The notes under the pieces are model-generated. The model did not search any database. It worked only from the letters and a program-made list of their open reading frames with translations, and was not told the origin of the DNA. A stretch of 64,000 bases of DNA from Macrostomum hystrix (lineage: Eukaryota > Platyhelminthes > Macrostomidae): positions 603,001-667,000 of the forward strand of contig CATNEN010000015.1 in assembly GCA_950097015.1 (NCBI GenBank), given 5' to 3'. A program made the position numbers and the translations under genes. Position 1 is the first letter of the stretch; every line of letters begins with the position of its first letter. This document shows, piece by piece, positions 23,567 to 39,380 of this stretch.

Positions 23567-24150
23567 ATTTGATTGGCTGATGAGGTTTGGCCAGAGCGGA
23601 ATTCCTTTGTTTAATTTTCTAAAAATAGCAACAGAATTTAAGATCGCGGATTTGACTGAAATTGACTGACTGGGTTGGGCCTGTCGAGTGGTCGCAAGTC
23701 CATGTCTCCGTCACGGGATGTACATTTGCCTGCATGGCCACCCAAAAAGCCGTCAGTGAAGAGGCCGCGTTGCTAATCGAATTTTCGTGTGGCTCCCGCA
23801 GTCAGGCAGTTTGTGTCCTTCAGCCCCCGGACTGAAATGCATAAAAGAAATCATCCGCGAGACTTCAAGAGCTTGGCAACTGCACGGCAACCCTGCCGGA
23901 CATTGTGCGGTCTCGGGATCAAGATGCCGCTGCTTGACAGCTCCCCGGGGAATCGAGGGGTCTTAGCGGAGGGGGCGGGCGGCATCCCGACTCTTTTCAG
24001 ATCCTCCACTGGGATGCTCTGGCAAATCCAAAGCCGTGGGGCGCCCGAGACATGCAAATTTTCATCGGGTTGGGGAGTCAAACGTTTGCAGCGGGTTGGG
24101 AGGCCGCGTTTTCGGGAATTGAGGTCAGGCGAGGCAGGACTTGTTCTGAA
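23567..24150. other. unique spacer, no gene recognised
   Basis: A plus-strand frame from 23789 has mixed composition but no recognisable domain and runs into the next array. Confidence 0.4.
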
Positions 24151-24154
24151 TGAT

Positions 24155-24720
24155 GGAATATTAGGGATGGGGAGATTAGAGATGGGAAGATTAGAGATGG
24201 GAAGATTTGGGATGGGGAGATTAGAGATGGGGAGATTAGGGATGAGGAGATTAGGGATGAGGAGATTAGGGATGAGGAGATTAGAGATGGGAGATTAGGG
24301 ATGGGAAGATTAGGGATGAGGAGATTAGGGATGAGGAGATTAGAGATGGGAGATTGGGGATGGGAAGATTAGGGTTGAGGAGATTAGGGATGAGGAGATT
24401 AGAGATGGGGAGATTAGGGATGAGGAGATTAGAGATGGGAGATTAGGGATGGGAAGATTAGGGTTGAGGAGATTAGGGATGGGAGATTAGGGATGGGAAG
24501 ATTAGGGATGAGGAGATTAGGGATGAAGAGATTAGAGATGGGAGATTAGGGATGGGAAGATTAAAGATGGGAGATTAGGGATGGGAAGATTAGGGATGAG
24601 GAGATTAGAGATGGGGAGATTAGGGATGGCAAGATTAGAGATGGCAAGATTAGAGATGGCAAGATTATGAATGGGATGGGGAGATCAGGGAGGGGAGATT
24701 AGGGATGGGAAGACTAGAGA
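24155..24720. repeat. 15/18-bp GATTAGGGATGRGGA minisatellite
   Basis: Units such as GATTAGGGATGAGGA and GATTAGAGATGGGGA. TTAGGG occurs inside units but never in direct tandem, so this is not telomeric DNA. Confidence 0.92.
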
Positions 24721-26125
<1,405 letters not shown>

Positions 26126-26545
26126 GACAGCCAGACACCTATCATATGCAGACAGACACCTATCATATACAGACAGACACCTATCATATACAGACAGACA
26201 ACTATCATATGCAGACAGACACCTATCATATGCAGACAGACACCTATCATATACAGACAGACACCTATCATATACAGACAGACACCTATCATATACAGAC
26301 AGACACCTATCATATCCAGACAGACACCTATCATATACAGACAGACAAATATCATATACAGACAGACACCTATCATATACAGACAGACACCTATCATATA
26401 CAGACAGACACCTATCATATACAGACAGACACCTATCATATACAGAGAGACACCTATCATATACAGACAGACACCTATCATATACAGAGAGACACCTATC
26501 ATATACAGACAGACACCTATCATATACAGACAGACACCTATCAGG
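26126..26545. repeat. 21-bp minisatellite
   Basis: About 20 copies of ACACCTATCATATACAGACA plus G. All three plus frames and the minus frames stay open. Confidence 0.95.
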
Positions 26546-26745
26546 CAGGCGGCGGGCAGGCAGGCGGGCAGGCAGGCGGGCAGGCAGACAGACAGACAGG
26601 CAGGCGGACAGACAGGCAGACAGACAGACAGACAGGCAGACAGACAGGCAGACAGGCAGGCAGACAGACAAGCAGACAGGCAGGCGGACAGACAGACAGG
26701 CAGGCAGACAGACAAGCAGACAGACAGGCAGATGACTGACAGGCA
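26545..26745. repeat. GACAGGCAGACA tetranucleotide-derived repeat
   Basis: Irregular GACA/GGCA repeat that continues from the CAGACAG ends of the preceding 21-bp units, so it probably grew from them. Confidence 0.92.
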
Positions 26746-27439
26746 GATGATGTAGCTGAGATGGCATTTATGTCATTTATCTTGCATTGCCTAATCGAAT
26801 TGCCAAATCCTAAAGCTAAAAAGCTTGTCACTCAGCCGGTGAACTGAAAGCAGTGCCAGTTAAGTCTAGCAAAAGTGACAGCTGACACACCGGTGACTCA
26901 TCCACTGCTCCTGTCAGCCATTGATGAAGTGCCGTGTGATTCGCGAACTGTTTCTGCTGCTGCTGCTGCTGCTGAATTTCGCGAGTCACGCAGATTGCTA
27001 GTTGCTAAGGGCTTTAAGGAAAATGTTGACAATGTTTTTCTTCTAAATTTCTTCAGTACACTGGCGCTGATTGACGTATTGAAGATGCCCCTTAAACATG
27101 CAATTGGACTGGAGGCACAATCAGAGCGAATTCCGTTTTAAAACTATTTTTATCCAAAACTTCCAAATTATAGTTTTGTATAAACTGTTCCAGCTAGCTA
27201 CTGGTAAATTCATTTCTAAATTAATTTCCTTGATTCTATTAGAGTGAAATTTGTTAAAACTTATTCTTGGGTTCAAAGATGCACTCTCGTTAAACAGATT
27301 CCAGTAAATCGGCCATCTTGTCGTTTGAGAAATCATTAAATAGAATCTTAAATTTGTATTTGCGCCAATCCTGAAGGAAATGGGAGAATTGGGAATTCAT
27401 TGTTTGGGGAATGAGATATTTTAGAGGCAGGGCTTGGAG
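26746..27439. other. unique spacer, unrecognised small frame
   Basis: A plus-strand frame at 26875-27141 encodes 88 residues with a short Ala run from a GCT repeat (26955-26975). No domain is recognised, and the first codon in that frame is not ATG. Confidence 0.3.
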
Positions 27440-28965
27440 AAATTGGTGATTCGAGAGTTGGTGTTTGGGGAAATGGGAGTTTTGAGAATTGGTGCTTGGG
27501 GAAATGTGAGATTCGAGAATTGGTGTTTGGGGAAATGGGAGTTTTGAGAATTGGTGTTTGGGGAAATGGGAGATTCGAGAATTGGTGTTTGGGGAAATGG
27601 GAGTTTTGAGAATTGGTGCTTGGGGAAATGGGAGATTCGAGAATTGGTGTTTGGGGAAATGGGAGTTTTGAGAATTGGTGCTTGGGGATATGTGAGATTC
27701 GAGAATTGGTGTTTGGGGAAATGGGAGTTTTGAGAATTGGTGTTTGGGGAAATGGGAGTTTTGAGAATTGGTGTTTGGGGAAATGGGAGATTCGAGAATT
27801 GGTGTTTGGGGATATGTGAGATTCGAGAATTGGTGTTTGGGGAAATGGGAGTTTTGAGAATTGGTGTTTGGGGAAATGGGAGATTCGAGAATTGGTGTTT
27901 GGGGAAATGGGAGTTTTGAGAATTGGTGTTTGGGGAAATGGGAGTTTTGAGAGTTGGTGTTTGGGGAAATGGGAGTTTTGAGAATTGGTGTTTGGGGAAA
28001 TGGGAGTTTTGAGAATTGGTGTTTGGGGAAATGGGAGTTTTGAGAATTGGTGTTTGGGGAAATGGGAGTTTTGAGAATTGGTGTTTGGGGAAATGGGAGA
28101 TTCGAGAATTGGTGTTTGGGGAAATGGGAGATTCGAGAATTGGTGTTTGGGGAAATGGGAGATTCGAGAATTGGTGTTTGGGGAAATGGGAGATTCGAGA
28201 GTTGGTGTTTGGGGAAATGGGAGATTCGAGAATTGGTGTTTGGGGAAATGGGAGTTTTGAGAATTGGTGTTTGGGGAAATGGGAGATTCGAGAGTTGGTG
28301 TTTGGGGAAATGGGAGTTTTGAGAATTGGTGTTTGGGGAAATGGGAGATTCGAGAATTGGTGTTTGGGGAAATGGGAGATTCGAGAATTGGTGTTTGGGG
28401 AAATGGGAGATTCGAGAATTGGTGTTTGGGGAAATGGGAGTTTTGAGAATTGGTGTTTGGGGAAATGGGAGATTCGAGAATTGGTGTTTGGGGAAATGGG
28501 AGTTTTGAGAATTGGTGTTTGGGGAAATGGGAGTTATGAGAATTGGTGTTTGGGGAAATGGGAGTTATGAGAATTGGTGTTTGGGGAAATGGGAGTTATG
28601 AGAATTGGTGTTTGGGGATATGTGAGATTCGAGAATTGGTGTTTGGGGATATGTGAGATTCGAGAATTGGTGTTTGGGGAAATGGGAGTTTTGAGAATTG
28701 GTGTTTGGGGAAATGGGAGATTCGAGAATTGGTGTTTGGGGAAATGGGAGATTCGAGAATTGGTGTTTGGGGAAATGGGAGTTTTGAGAATTGGTGTTTG
28801 GGGAAATGGGAGATTTAGGAAGCAGTGTTTGGGGAAATGGGGATTTAGGAAGCAGTGTTTGGGGAAATGGGGATTTAGGAAGCAGTGTTTGGGGAAATGG
28901 GGATTTAGGAAGCAGTGTTTGGGGAAATGGGAGATTTAGGAAGCCAGTTTGGGGAGATAAGGCTG
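27440..28965. repeat. 31-bp minisatellite
   Basis: About 48 units containing GAATTGGTGTTTGGGGAAAT, with two alternating ends, GGGAGTTTTGA and GGGAGATTCGA. The last five or six units change to a related AGGAAGCAGTGTTTGGGG type. The period is not a multiple of three, but the unit lacks stops in its frames, so long frames appear. Confidence 0.95.
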
Positions 28966-28976
28966 GGGGGGATTAA

Positions 28977-31900
28977 GTTAGTGACACCGCTGATTTAGAA
29001 GAGTGACACCACTGATTTAGGACAGTGACATTGCTGATTTAGGAGAGTGACACCACTGATTTAGGAGAGTGACGCCACTGATTTAGGAGAGTGACACCAC
29101 TGATTTAGGAGAGTGACGCCACTGATTTAGGAGAGTGACACCACTGATTTAGGAGAGTGACACCACTGATTTAGGAGAGTGACGCCACTGATTTAGGAGA
29201 GTGACGCCACTGATTTAGGAGAGTGACACCACTGATTAAGGAGAGTGACACCACTGATTTAGGAGAGTGACGCCACTGATTTAGGAGAGTGACACCACTG
29301 ATTTAGGAGAGTGACACCACTGATTTAGGAGAGTGACGCCACTGATTTAGGAGAGAGACGCCACTGATTTAGGAGAGTGAGACCACTAATTTAGGAGAGT
29401 GACGCCACTGATTTAGGAGAGTGACACCACTGATTTAGGAGAGTGACGCCACTGATTTAGGAGAGAGACGCCACTGATTTAGGAGAGTGAGACCACTAAT
29501 TTAGGAGAGTGAGACCACCAATTTAGGAGAGTGACGCCACTGATTTAGGAGAGTGACACCACTGATTTAGGAGAGTGACACCACTGATTTAGGAGAGTGA
29601 CACCACTGATTTATGAGTGTGACAACACTGATTTAGGAGAGTGACGCCACTGATTTAGGAGAGTGACACCACTGATTTAGGAGAGTGACGCCACTGATTT
29701 AGGAGAGTGACGCCACTGATTTAGGAGAGTGACACCACTGATTTAGGAGAGTGACGCCACTGATTTAGGAGAGTGACGCCACTGATTTAGGTGAGTGACA
29801 CCACTGATTTAGGTGAGTGACACCACTGATTTAGGTGAGTGACACCACTGATTTAGGAGAGTGGCACCACTGATTTAGGAGAGTGACGCCACTGATTTAG
29901 GAGAGAGACGCCACTGATTTAGGAGAGTGAGACCACTAATTTAGGAGAGTGACGCCACTGATTTAGGAGAGTGACACCACTGATTTAGGAGAGTGACGCC
30001 ACTGATTTAGGTGAGTGACACCACTGATTTAGGAGAGTGACGCCACTGATTTAGGAGAGTGACACCACTGATTTAGGAGAGTGACACCACTGATTTATGA
30101 GTGTGACACCACTGATTTAGGAGAGTGACACCACTGATTTAGGAGAGTGACGCCACTGATTTAGGAGAGTGACACCACTGATTTAGGAGAGTGACACCAC
30201 TGATTTAGGAGAGTGACGCCACTGATTTAGGTGAGTGACACAACTGATTTAGGAGAGTGACACCACTGATTTAGGAGAGTGACGCCACTGATTTAGGAGA
30301 GTGACACCACTGATTTAGGAGAGTGACGCCACTGATTTAGGAGAGTGACACCACTGATTTAGGAGAGTGACACCACTGATTTAGGAGAGTGACGCCACTG
30401 ATTTAGGAGAGTGACGCCACTGATTTAGGAGAGTGACACCACTGATTAAGGAGAGTGACACCACTGATTTAGGAGAGTGACACCACTGATTTAGGAGAGT
30501 GACACCACTGATTTAGGAGAGTGACACCACTGATTTAGGAGAGTGACGCCACTGATTTAGGTGAGTGACACAACTGATTTAGGAGAGTGACACCACTGAT
30601 TTAGGAGAGTGACGCCACTGATTTAGGAGAGTGACACCACTGATTTAGGAGAGTGACGCCACTGATTTAGGAGAGTGACACCACTGATTTAGGAGAGTGA
30701 CACCACTGATTTAGGAGAGTGACGCCACTGATTTAGGAGAGTGACGCCACTGATTTAGGAGAGTGACACCACTGATTAAGGAGAGTGACACCACTGATTT
30801 AGGAGAGTGACGCCACTGATTTAGGAGAGTGACACCACTGATTTAGGAGAGTGACACCACTGATTTAGGAGAGTGACGCCACTGATTTAGGAGAGAGACG
30901 CCACTGATTTAGGAGAGTGAGACCACTAATTTAGGAGAGTGACGCCACTGATTTAGGAGAGTGACACCACTGATTTAGGAGAGTGACGCCACTGATTTAG
31001 GAGAGAGACGCCACTGATTTAGGAGAGTGAGACCACTAATTTAGGAGAGTGAGACCACTAATTTAGGAGAGTGACGCCACTGATTTAGGAGAGTGACACC
31101 ACTGATTTAGGAGAGTGACACCATTGATTTAGGAGAGTGACACCACTGATTTATGAGTGTGACAACACTGATTTAGGAGAGTGACGCCACTGATTTAGGA
31201 GAGTGACGCCACTGATTTAGGAGAGTGACACCACTGATTTAGGTGAGTGACACCACTGATTTAGGTGAGTGACACCACTGATTTAGGAGAGTGACACCAC
31301 TGATTTAGGAGAGTGACACCACTGATTTAGGAGAGTGACGCCACTGATTTAGGAGAGAGACGCCACTGATTTAGGTGAGTGACACCACTGATTTAGGAGA
31401 GTGACACCACTGATTTAGGAGAGTGACGCCACTGATTTAGGAGAGTGACACCACTGATTTAGGAGAGTGACACCACTGATTTAGGAGAGTGACGCCACTG
31501 ATTTAGGTGAGTGACACCACTGATTTAGGAGAGTGACACCACTGATTTAGGAGAGTGACACCACTGATTTAGGAGAGTGACACCACTGATTTAGGAGAGT
31601 GACACCACTGATTTAGGAGAGTGACACCACTGATTTAGGAGAGTGACGCCACTGATTTAGGAGAGTGACACCACTGATTTAGGAGAGTGACGCCACTGAT
31701 TTAGGAGAGTGGCACCACTGATTTAGGAGAGTGACGCCACTGATTTAGGAGAGAGACGCCACTGATTTAGGAGAGTGAGACCACTAATTTAGGAGAGTGA
31801 CGCCACTGATTTAGGAGAGTGACACCACTGATTTAGGAGAGTGACGCCACTGATTTAGGTGAGTGACACCACTGATTTAGGAGAGTGACGCCACTGATTT

Positions 31901-34900
31901 AGGAGAGTGACACCACTGATTTAGGAGAGTGACACCACTGATTTATGAGTGTGACACCACTGATTTAGGAGAGTGACACCACTGATTTAGGAGAGTGACG
32001 CCACTGATTTAGGAGAGTGACACCACTGATTTAGGAGAGTGACACCACTGATTTAGGAGAGTGACGCCACTGATTTAGGTGAGTGACACAACTGATTTAG
32101 GAGAGTGACACCACTGATTTAGGAGAGTGACGCCACTGATTTAGGAGAGTGACACCACTGATTTAGGAGAGTGACGCCACTGATTTAGGAGAGTGACACC
32201 ACTGATTTAGGAGAGTGACACCACTGATTTAGGAGAGTGACGCCACTGATTTAGGAGAGTGACGCCACTGATTTAGGAGAGTGACACCACTGATTAAGGA
32301 GAGTGACACCACTGATTTAGGAGAGTGACACCACTGATTTAGGAGAGTGACACCACTGATTTAGGAGAGTGACACCACTGATTTAGGAGAGTGACGCCAC
32401 TGATTTAGGTGAGTGACACAACTGATTTAGGAGAGTGACACCACTGATTTAGGAGAGTGACGCCACTGATTTAGGAGAGTGACACCACTGATTTAGGAGA
32501 GTGACGCCACTGATTTAGGAGAGTGACACCACTGATTTAGGAGAGTGACACCACTGATTTAGGAGAGTGACGCCACTGATTTAGGAGAGTGACGCCACTG
32601 ATTTAGGAGAGTGACACCACTGATTAAGGAGAGTGACACCACTGATTTAGGAGAGTGACGCCACTGATTTAGGAGAGTGACACCACTGATTTAGGAGAGT
32701 GACACCACTGATTTAGGAGAGTGACGCCACTGATTTAGGAGAGAGACGCCACTGATTTAGGAGAGTGAGACCACTAATTTAGGAGAGTGACGCCACTGAT
32801 TTAGGAGAGTGACACCACTGATTTAGGAGAGTGACGCCACTGATTTAGGAGAGAGACGCCACTGATTTAGGAGAGTGAGACCACTAATTTAGGAGAGTGA
32901 GACCACTAATTTAGGAGAGTGACGCCACTGATTTAGGAGAGTGACACCACTGATTTAGGAGAGTGACACCATTGATTTAGGAGAGTGACACCACTGATTT
33001 ATGAGTGTGACAACACTGATTTAGGAGAGTGACGCCACTGATTTAGGAGAGTGACGCCACTGATTTAGGAGAGTGACACCACTGATTTAGGTGAGTGACA
33101 CCACTGATTTAGGTGAGTGACACCACTGATTTAGGAGAGTGACACCACTGATTTAGGAGAGTGACACCACTGATTTAGGAGAGTGACGCCACTGATTTAG
33201 GAGAGAGACGCCACTGATTTAGGTGAGTGACACCACTGATTTAGGAGAGTGACACCACTGATTTAGGAGAGTGACGCCACTGATTTAGGAGAGTGACACC
33301 ACTGATTTAGGAGAGTGACACCACTGATTTAGGAGAGTGACGCCACTGATTTAGGTGAGTGACACCACTGATTTAGGAGAGTGACACCACTGATTTAGGA
33401 GAGTGACACCACTGATTTAGGAGAGTGACACCACTGATTTAGGAGAGTGACACCACTGATTTAGGAGAGTGACGCCACTGATTTAGGAGAGTGACACCAC
33501 TGATTTAGGAGAGTGACACCACTGATTTAGGAGAGTGACGCCACTGATTTAGGAGAGTGACACCACTGATTTAGGAGAGTGACGCCACTGATTTAGGAGA
33601 GTGACGCCACTGATTTAGGAGAGTGAGACCACTAATTTAGGAGAGTGACGCCACTGATTTAGGAGAGTGACACCACTGATTTAGGAGAGTGACACCACTG
33701 ATTTAGGAGAGTGACGCCACTGATTTAGGAGAGAGACGCCACTGATTTAGGAGAGTGAGACCACTAATTTAGGAGAGTGAGACCACTAATTTAGGAGAGT
33801 GACGCCACTGATTTAGGAGAGTGACACCACTGATTTAGGAGAGTGACACCACTGATTTAGGAGAGTGACGCCACTGATTTAGGTGAGTGACACCACTGAT
33901 TTAGGAGAGTGACGCCACTGATTTAGGAGAGTGACGCCACTGATTTAGGAGAGTGACACCACTGATTTAGTAGAGTGACGCCACTGATTTAGGAGAGTGA
34001 CGCCACTGATTTAGGAGAGTGACACCACTGATTTAGGAGAGTGACGCCACTGATTTAGGTGAGTGACACCACTGATTTAGGAGAGTGACACCACTGATTT
34101 AGGAGAGTGACACCACTGATTTAGGAGAGTGACACCACTGATTTAGGAGAGTGACACCACTGATTTAGGAGAGTGACGCCACTGATTTAGGACAGTGACA
34201 CCACTGATTTAGGAGAGTGACACCACTGATTTAGGAGAGTGACACCACTGATTTTGGAGAGTGACACCACTGATTTAGGAGAGTGACACCACTGATTTAG
34301 GAGAGTGACACCACTGATTTAGGTGAGTGACACCACTGATTTTGGAGAGTGACACCACTGATTTAGGAGAGTGACACCACTGATTTAGGAGAGTGACACC
34401 ACTGATTTAGGTGAGTGACACAACTGATTTAGGTGAGTGACACGATTGATTTAGGAGAGTGACACGACTGATTTAGGAGAGTGACACCACTGATTTAGGA
34501 GAGTGACGCCACTGATTTAGGAGAGTGACACCACTGATTTAGGAGAGTGACACCACTGATTTAGGAGAGTGACACCACTGATTTAGGAGAGTGACGCCAC
34601 TGATTTAGGAGAGTGACGCCACTGATTTAGGAGAGTGACACCACTGATTTAGGAGAGTGACGCCACTGATTTAGGAGAGTGACACCACTGATTTAGGAGA
34701 GTGACACCACTGATTTATGAGTGTGACACCACTGATTTAGGAGAGTGACACCACTGATTTAGGAGAGTGACGCCACTGATTTAGGAGAGTGACGCCACTG
34801 ATTTAGGAGAGTGACACCACTGATTTAGGAGAGTGACGCCACTGATTTAGGTGAGTGACACAACTGATTTAGGAGAGTGACACCACTGATTTAGGAGAGT

Positions 34901-37155
34901 GACGCCACTGATTTAGGAGAGTGACACCACTGATTTAGGAGAGTGACGCCACTGATTTAGGAGAGTGACACCACTGATTTAGGAGAGTGACACCACTGAT
35001 TTAGGTGAGTGACACCACTGATTTAGGAGAGTGACACCACTGATTTAGGAGAGTGACACCACTGATTTAGGAGAGTGACGCCACTGATTTAGGTGAGTGA
35101 CACAACTGATTTAGGTGAGTGACACGTTTGATTTAGGAGAGTGACACGACTGATTTAGGAGAGTGACAACACTGATTTAGGAGAGTGACACCACTGATTT
35201 AGGAGAGTGACACCACTGATTTAGGAGAGTGACACCACTGATTTAGGAGAGTGACACCACTGATTTAGGAGAGTGACAACACTGATTTAGGAGAGTGACA
35301 CCACTGATTTAGGAGAGTGACGCCACTGATTTAGGAGAGTGACACCACTGATTTAGGAGAGTGACGCCACTGATTTAGGAGAGTGACACCACTAATTTAG
35401 GAGAGTGACACCACTGATTTAGGAGAGTGACGCCACTGATTTAGGAGAGTGACGCCACTGATTTAGGAGAGTGACACCACTGATTTAGGAGAGTGACACC
35501 ACTGATTTAGGAGAGTGACGCCACTGATTTAGGAGAGTGACACCACTGATTTAGGAGAGTGACGCCACTGATTTAGGAGAGTGACGCCACTGATTTAGGA
35601 GAGTGACACCACTGATTTAGGAGAGTGACACCACTGATTTAGGAGAGTGACGCCACTGATTTAGGAGAGTGACACCACTGATTTAGGAGAGTGACGCCAC
35701 TGATTTAGGAGAGTGACACCACTGATTTAGGAGAGTGACGCCACTGATTTAGGAGAGTGACACCACTGATTTAGGAGAGTGACACCACTGATTTAGGTGA
35801 GTGACACCACTGATTTAGGAGAGTGACACCACTGATTTAGGAGAGTGACACCACTGATTTAGGAGAGTGACGCCACTGATTTAGGTGAGTGACACAACTG
35901 ATTTAGGTGAGTGACACGATTGATTTAGGAGAGTGACACGACTGATTTAGGAGAGTGACAACACTGATTTAGGAGAGTGACACCACTGATTTAGGAGAGT
36001 GACACCACTGATTTAGGAGAGTGACACCACTGATTTAGGAGAGTGACACCACTGATTTAGGAGAGTGACAACACTGATTTAGGAGAGTGACACCACTGAT
36101 TTAGGAGAGTGACGCCACTGATTTAGGAGAGTGACACCACTGATTTAGGAGAGTGACGCCACTGATTTAGGAGAGTGACACCACTAATTTAGGAGAGTGA
36201 CACCACTGATTTAGGAGAGTGACGCCACTGATTTAGGAGAGTGACGCCACTGATTTAGGAGAGTGACACCACTGATTTAGGAGAGTGACACCACTGATTT
36301 AGGAGAGTGACGCCACTGATTTAGGAGAGTGACACCACTGATTTAGGAGAGTGACGCCACTGATTTAGGAGAGTGACGCCACTGATTTAGGAGAGTGACA
36401 CCACTGATTTAGGAGAGTGACACCACTGATTTAGGAGAGTGACGCCACTGATTTAGGAGAGTGACACCACTGATTTAGGAGAGTGACGCCACTGATTTAG
36501 GAGAGTGACACCACTGATTTAGGAGAGTGACGCCACTGATTTAGGAGAGTGACACCACTGAGTTAGGAGAGTGACGCCACTGATTTAGGAGAGTGACACC
36601 ACTGATTTAGGAGAGTGACACCACTGATTTAGGAGAGTGACGCCACTGATTTAGGAGAGTGACACCACTGTTTTAGGCGAGTGACACCACTGATTTAGGA
36701 GAGTGACACCACTGATTTAGGTGAGTGACACCACTGATTTAGGAGAGTGACACCACTGATTTAGGAGAGTGACGCCACTGATTTAGGAGAGTGACACCAC
36801 TGATTTAGGAGAGTGACAACACTGATTTAGGAGAGTGACAACACTGATTTAGGTGAGTGACAACACTGATTTAGGAGAGTGACGCCACTGATTTAGGAGA
36901 GTGACACCACTGATTTAGGAGAGTGACGCCACTGATTTAGGAGAGTGACACCACTGATTTAGGAGAGTGACGCCACTGATTTAGGAGAGTGACACCACTG
37001 ATTTAGGAGAGTGACGCCACTGATTTAGGAGAGTGACACCACTGTTTTAGGCGAGTGACACCACTGATTTAGGAGAGTGACACCACTGATTTAGGAGAGT
37101 GACACCACTGATTTAGGAGAGTGACAACACTGATTTATGAGTGTGACACCATTGG
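28977..37155. repeat. 8.2-kb 22-bp satellite with higher-order repeats
   Basis: About 370 monomers built on GAGTGACACCACTGATTTAG plus GA, in one orientation and in near-perfect 22-bp register. Main variants: CACC/CGCC, GAGAGACGCC, GAGACCACTAAT, GGTGAGTGACAC and TTATGAGTGTGACA. Rare variants recur at fixed spacing: 1848 bp (84 monomers) between 29861/31709, 30241/32089, 30571/32419, 31121/32969 and 31151/32999; and 792 bp (36 monomers) between 35123/35915 and 35391/36183. No frame of note crosses it. Confidence 0.97.
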
Positions 37156-38092
37156 AATCATCCACAAATGACTGTTAGATCAGTCATACAGCAAGTACTG
37201 TTGCACATTTTTACGAGGTCCTATAAGCGGGTGCCCAGCTTCATATGATTGTAGCCTAGATTGCAGTCATCAGGCAAAAATTTTTATCACCGACGCATGC
37301 ATAATTCATAATGCAAATTTCGCTTTTAGAAGAACGTCTAGCAAATAATAATGCGAATAATTTTATTTATTCACAAGCCCAATAATCTGAGCTAATACAG
37401 ACTGTTAAAGCTGTTAAATGGGTAAATGAATGGTGGGTGTGGCGTCTCCCTGCAGTGTCAATCTAATTTTTTGGCGAGACACAGTAAAAGTACACGAAGG
37501 AGTTTTTTATGTTGCTAAGTATTCCGCCTGAATGAACTGGCAATGAATCGATTTCATTGGATGAGGGTCGAGCTAGCAGACTTGAGAACACGGATTAGCT
37601 GAGTCTCATCAAATGCACTTTTCCGGTCGGATAGGTCAGATCAATCACGCCATTATCAGGCCAGTCGCATCCTACTCGTGCATATTCTGTGCCGAAGGGA
37701 TCAAGAATGACGATACGCGTAGCTTTAGATGCTCGGAATTTAATAACAACGACGTTCAACACCCAATTATCGAGAGGGATTATCTATGTTCGCAGATTAT
37801 AAGGGCCAAAATTAAAGGATTGGAATTAGCTGCAGTTTAAAAGTACAAACGCGCTAGCAGAACTATGCGCAGCAAATTTCAAGTGTTAGTTAAACTGCAA
37901 TGCTAGACAGTCAAATCAGCTGAGGTGCTAATTGAATAATAATAGGCTGGCTTGCCGGCCTAGTAGATGGCTTGCCGGAGGCGGCAGGACTCAAAACAGC
38001 ACGCTTTATTATGCAAATTAGTCTTCAGGAGGTAAGCATTGGTGTTCTCATGCATTTCAACTTAATAAAACACCAAACATATTTTGTTTGAA
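37156..38092. other. unique spacer with a SINE fragment, no gene recognised
   Basis: A 75-residue plus-strand frame from 37613 has a CxxC-like spacing (SCIFCAEG) but no recognised family. Otherwise AT-rich unique DNA. Confidence 0.4.
37406..37462 (+). mobile_element. fragment of SINE family A
   Basis: GCTGTTAAATGGGTA and GGTGGGTGTGGCGTC match, in order, the central and 3' parts of the full element at 60206-60525. Head and tail are missing. Confidence 0.65.
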
Positions 38093-38925
38093 CCTGTTAG
38101 ACAGGTTCTTACTGTTAGACACAGTTCTTTCTGTTAGACACAGCTCTATCTGTTAGACACAGTTCTATCTGTTAGACACAGCTCTATCTGTTAGACACAG
38201 CTCTATCTGTTAGACACAGCTCTATCTGTTAGACACAGCTTTATCTGTTAGACACAGCTCTATCTGTTAGACACAGTTCTATCTGTTAGACACAGCTCTA
38301 TCTGTTAGACACAGCTCTATCTGTTAGACACAGCTCTATCTGTTAGACACAGCTTTATCTGTTAGACACAGCTCTATCTGTTAGACACAGTTCTATCTGT
38401 TAGACACAGCTCTATCTGTTAGACACAGCTCTATCTGTTAGACACAGCTCTATCTGTTAGACACAGCTCTATCTGTTAGACACAGTTCTATCTGTTAGAC
38501 ACAGCTCTATCTGTTAGACACAGTTCTATCTGTTAGACACAGTTCTATCTGTTAGACACAGTTCTATCTGTTAGACAGTTCTATCTGTTAGACACAGCTT
38601 TATCTGTTAGACACAGCTCTATCTGTTAGACACAGCTCTATCTGTTAGACACAGCTCTATCTGTTAGACACAGTTCTATCTGTTAGACAGTTCTTCCTGT
38701 CAGACACAGTTCTTCCTGTTAGACACAGTTCTTCCTGTTAGACACAGTTCTATCTGTTAGACAGTTCTATCTGTTAGACACAGCTTTATCTGTTAGACAC
38801 AGCTCTATCTGTTAGACACAGCTCTATCTGTTAGACACAGCTCTATCTGTTAGACACAGTTCTATCTGTTAGACAGTGTTCTTCCTGTTAGACACAGTTC
38901 TACTTCATCTGTTAGACATTGTTCT
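38093..38925. repeat. 19-bp minisatellite
   Basis: About 43 copies of GTTAGACACAGCTCTATCT with TTCTATCT, TTTATCT and TTCTTCCT variants. It lies 0.5 kb downstream of the EMC10 stop. The CTGTTAGACA core is shared with the 23-bp array in EMC10 intron 4 (41310-42215). Confidence 0.95.
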
Positions 38926-39380
38926 ACGGGACCTGTAAGGAAGGCTCGGCTTGTTAGCATAGTACGAGCTGCATAGATGGTAAAGTGTATTTAAGCAATT
39001 TAAATGAACGAATTGAGAAGTCCAATTGAGAAAAATGAAGCTACCATGATGGCATGACAGTTGACAACAAATTCGACAGGAAAAGGAGACAGCAGCAACA
39101 GTGTATTTAAAAGCGCATAACGCAAACTGCTGAACCAGAAACGCTCACTTTAAATTACGCACTTCTAAGAAGTCAGAATAAACCAGTTTCTTTCATCCTG
39201 CACAATACATTCATATGGCAGTAGCAACGCGACAAGCAATCTTGTAATTAGCGAATTAAACTCAAGCAAAGACAAAATCATCCAAGTTGAATGTGTGAAT
39301 GGTTATAAATCATTAGCGTGACAAGCCGCTGCATTGTGCTAAAATTAGCTAATTGTGCTAACACAAGCAGGGTTGGCGTC
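38926..39380 (-). other. 3' flank of EMC10
   Basis: Unique AT-rich sequence immediately downstream of the EMC10 stop. I found no canonical polyadenylation hexamer on the minus strand here. Confidence 0.45.

Noticed and set aside
24155-24720. TTAGGG motifs suggesting telomeric DNA
   Set aside because: TTAGGG occurs once per longer unit and never in direct tandem.
28977-37155. Regular 22-bp units considered as a CRISPR array
   Set aside because: There are no spacers between repeats, and the context is eukaryotic with spliced genes.
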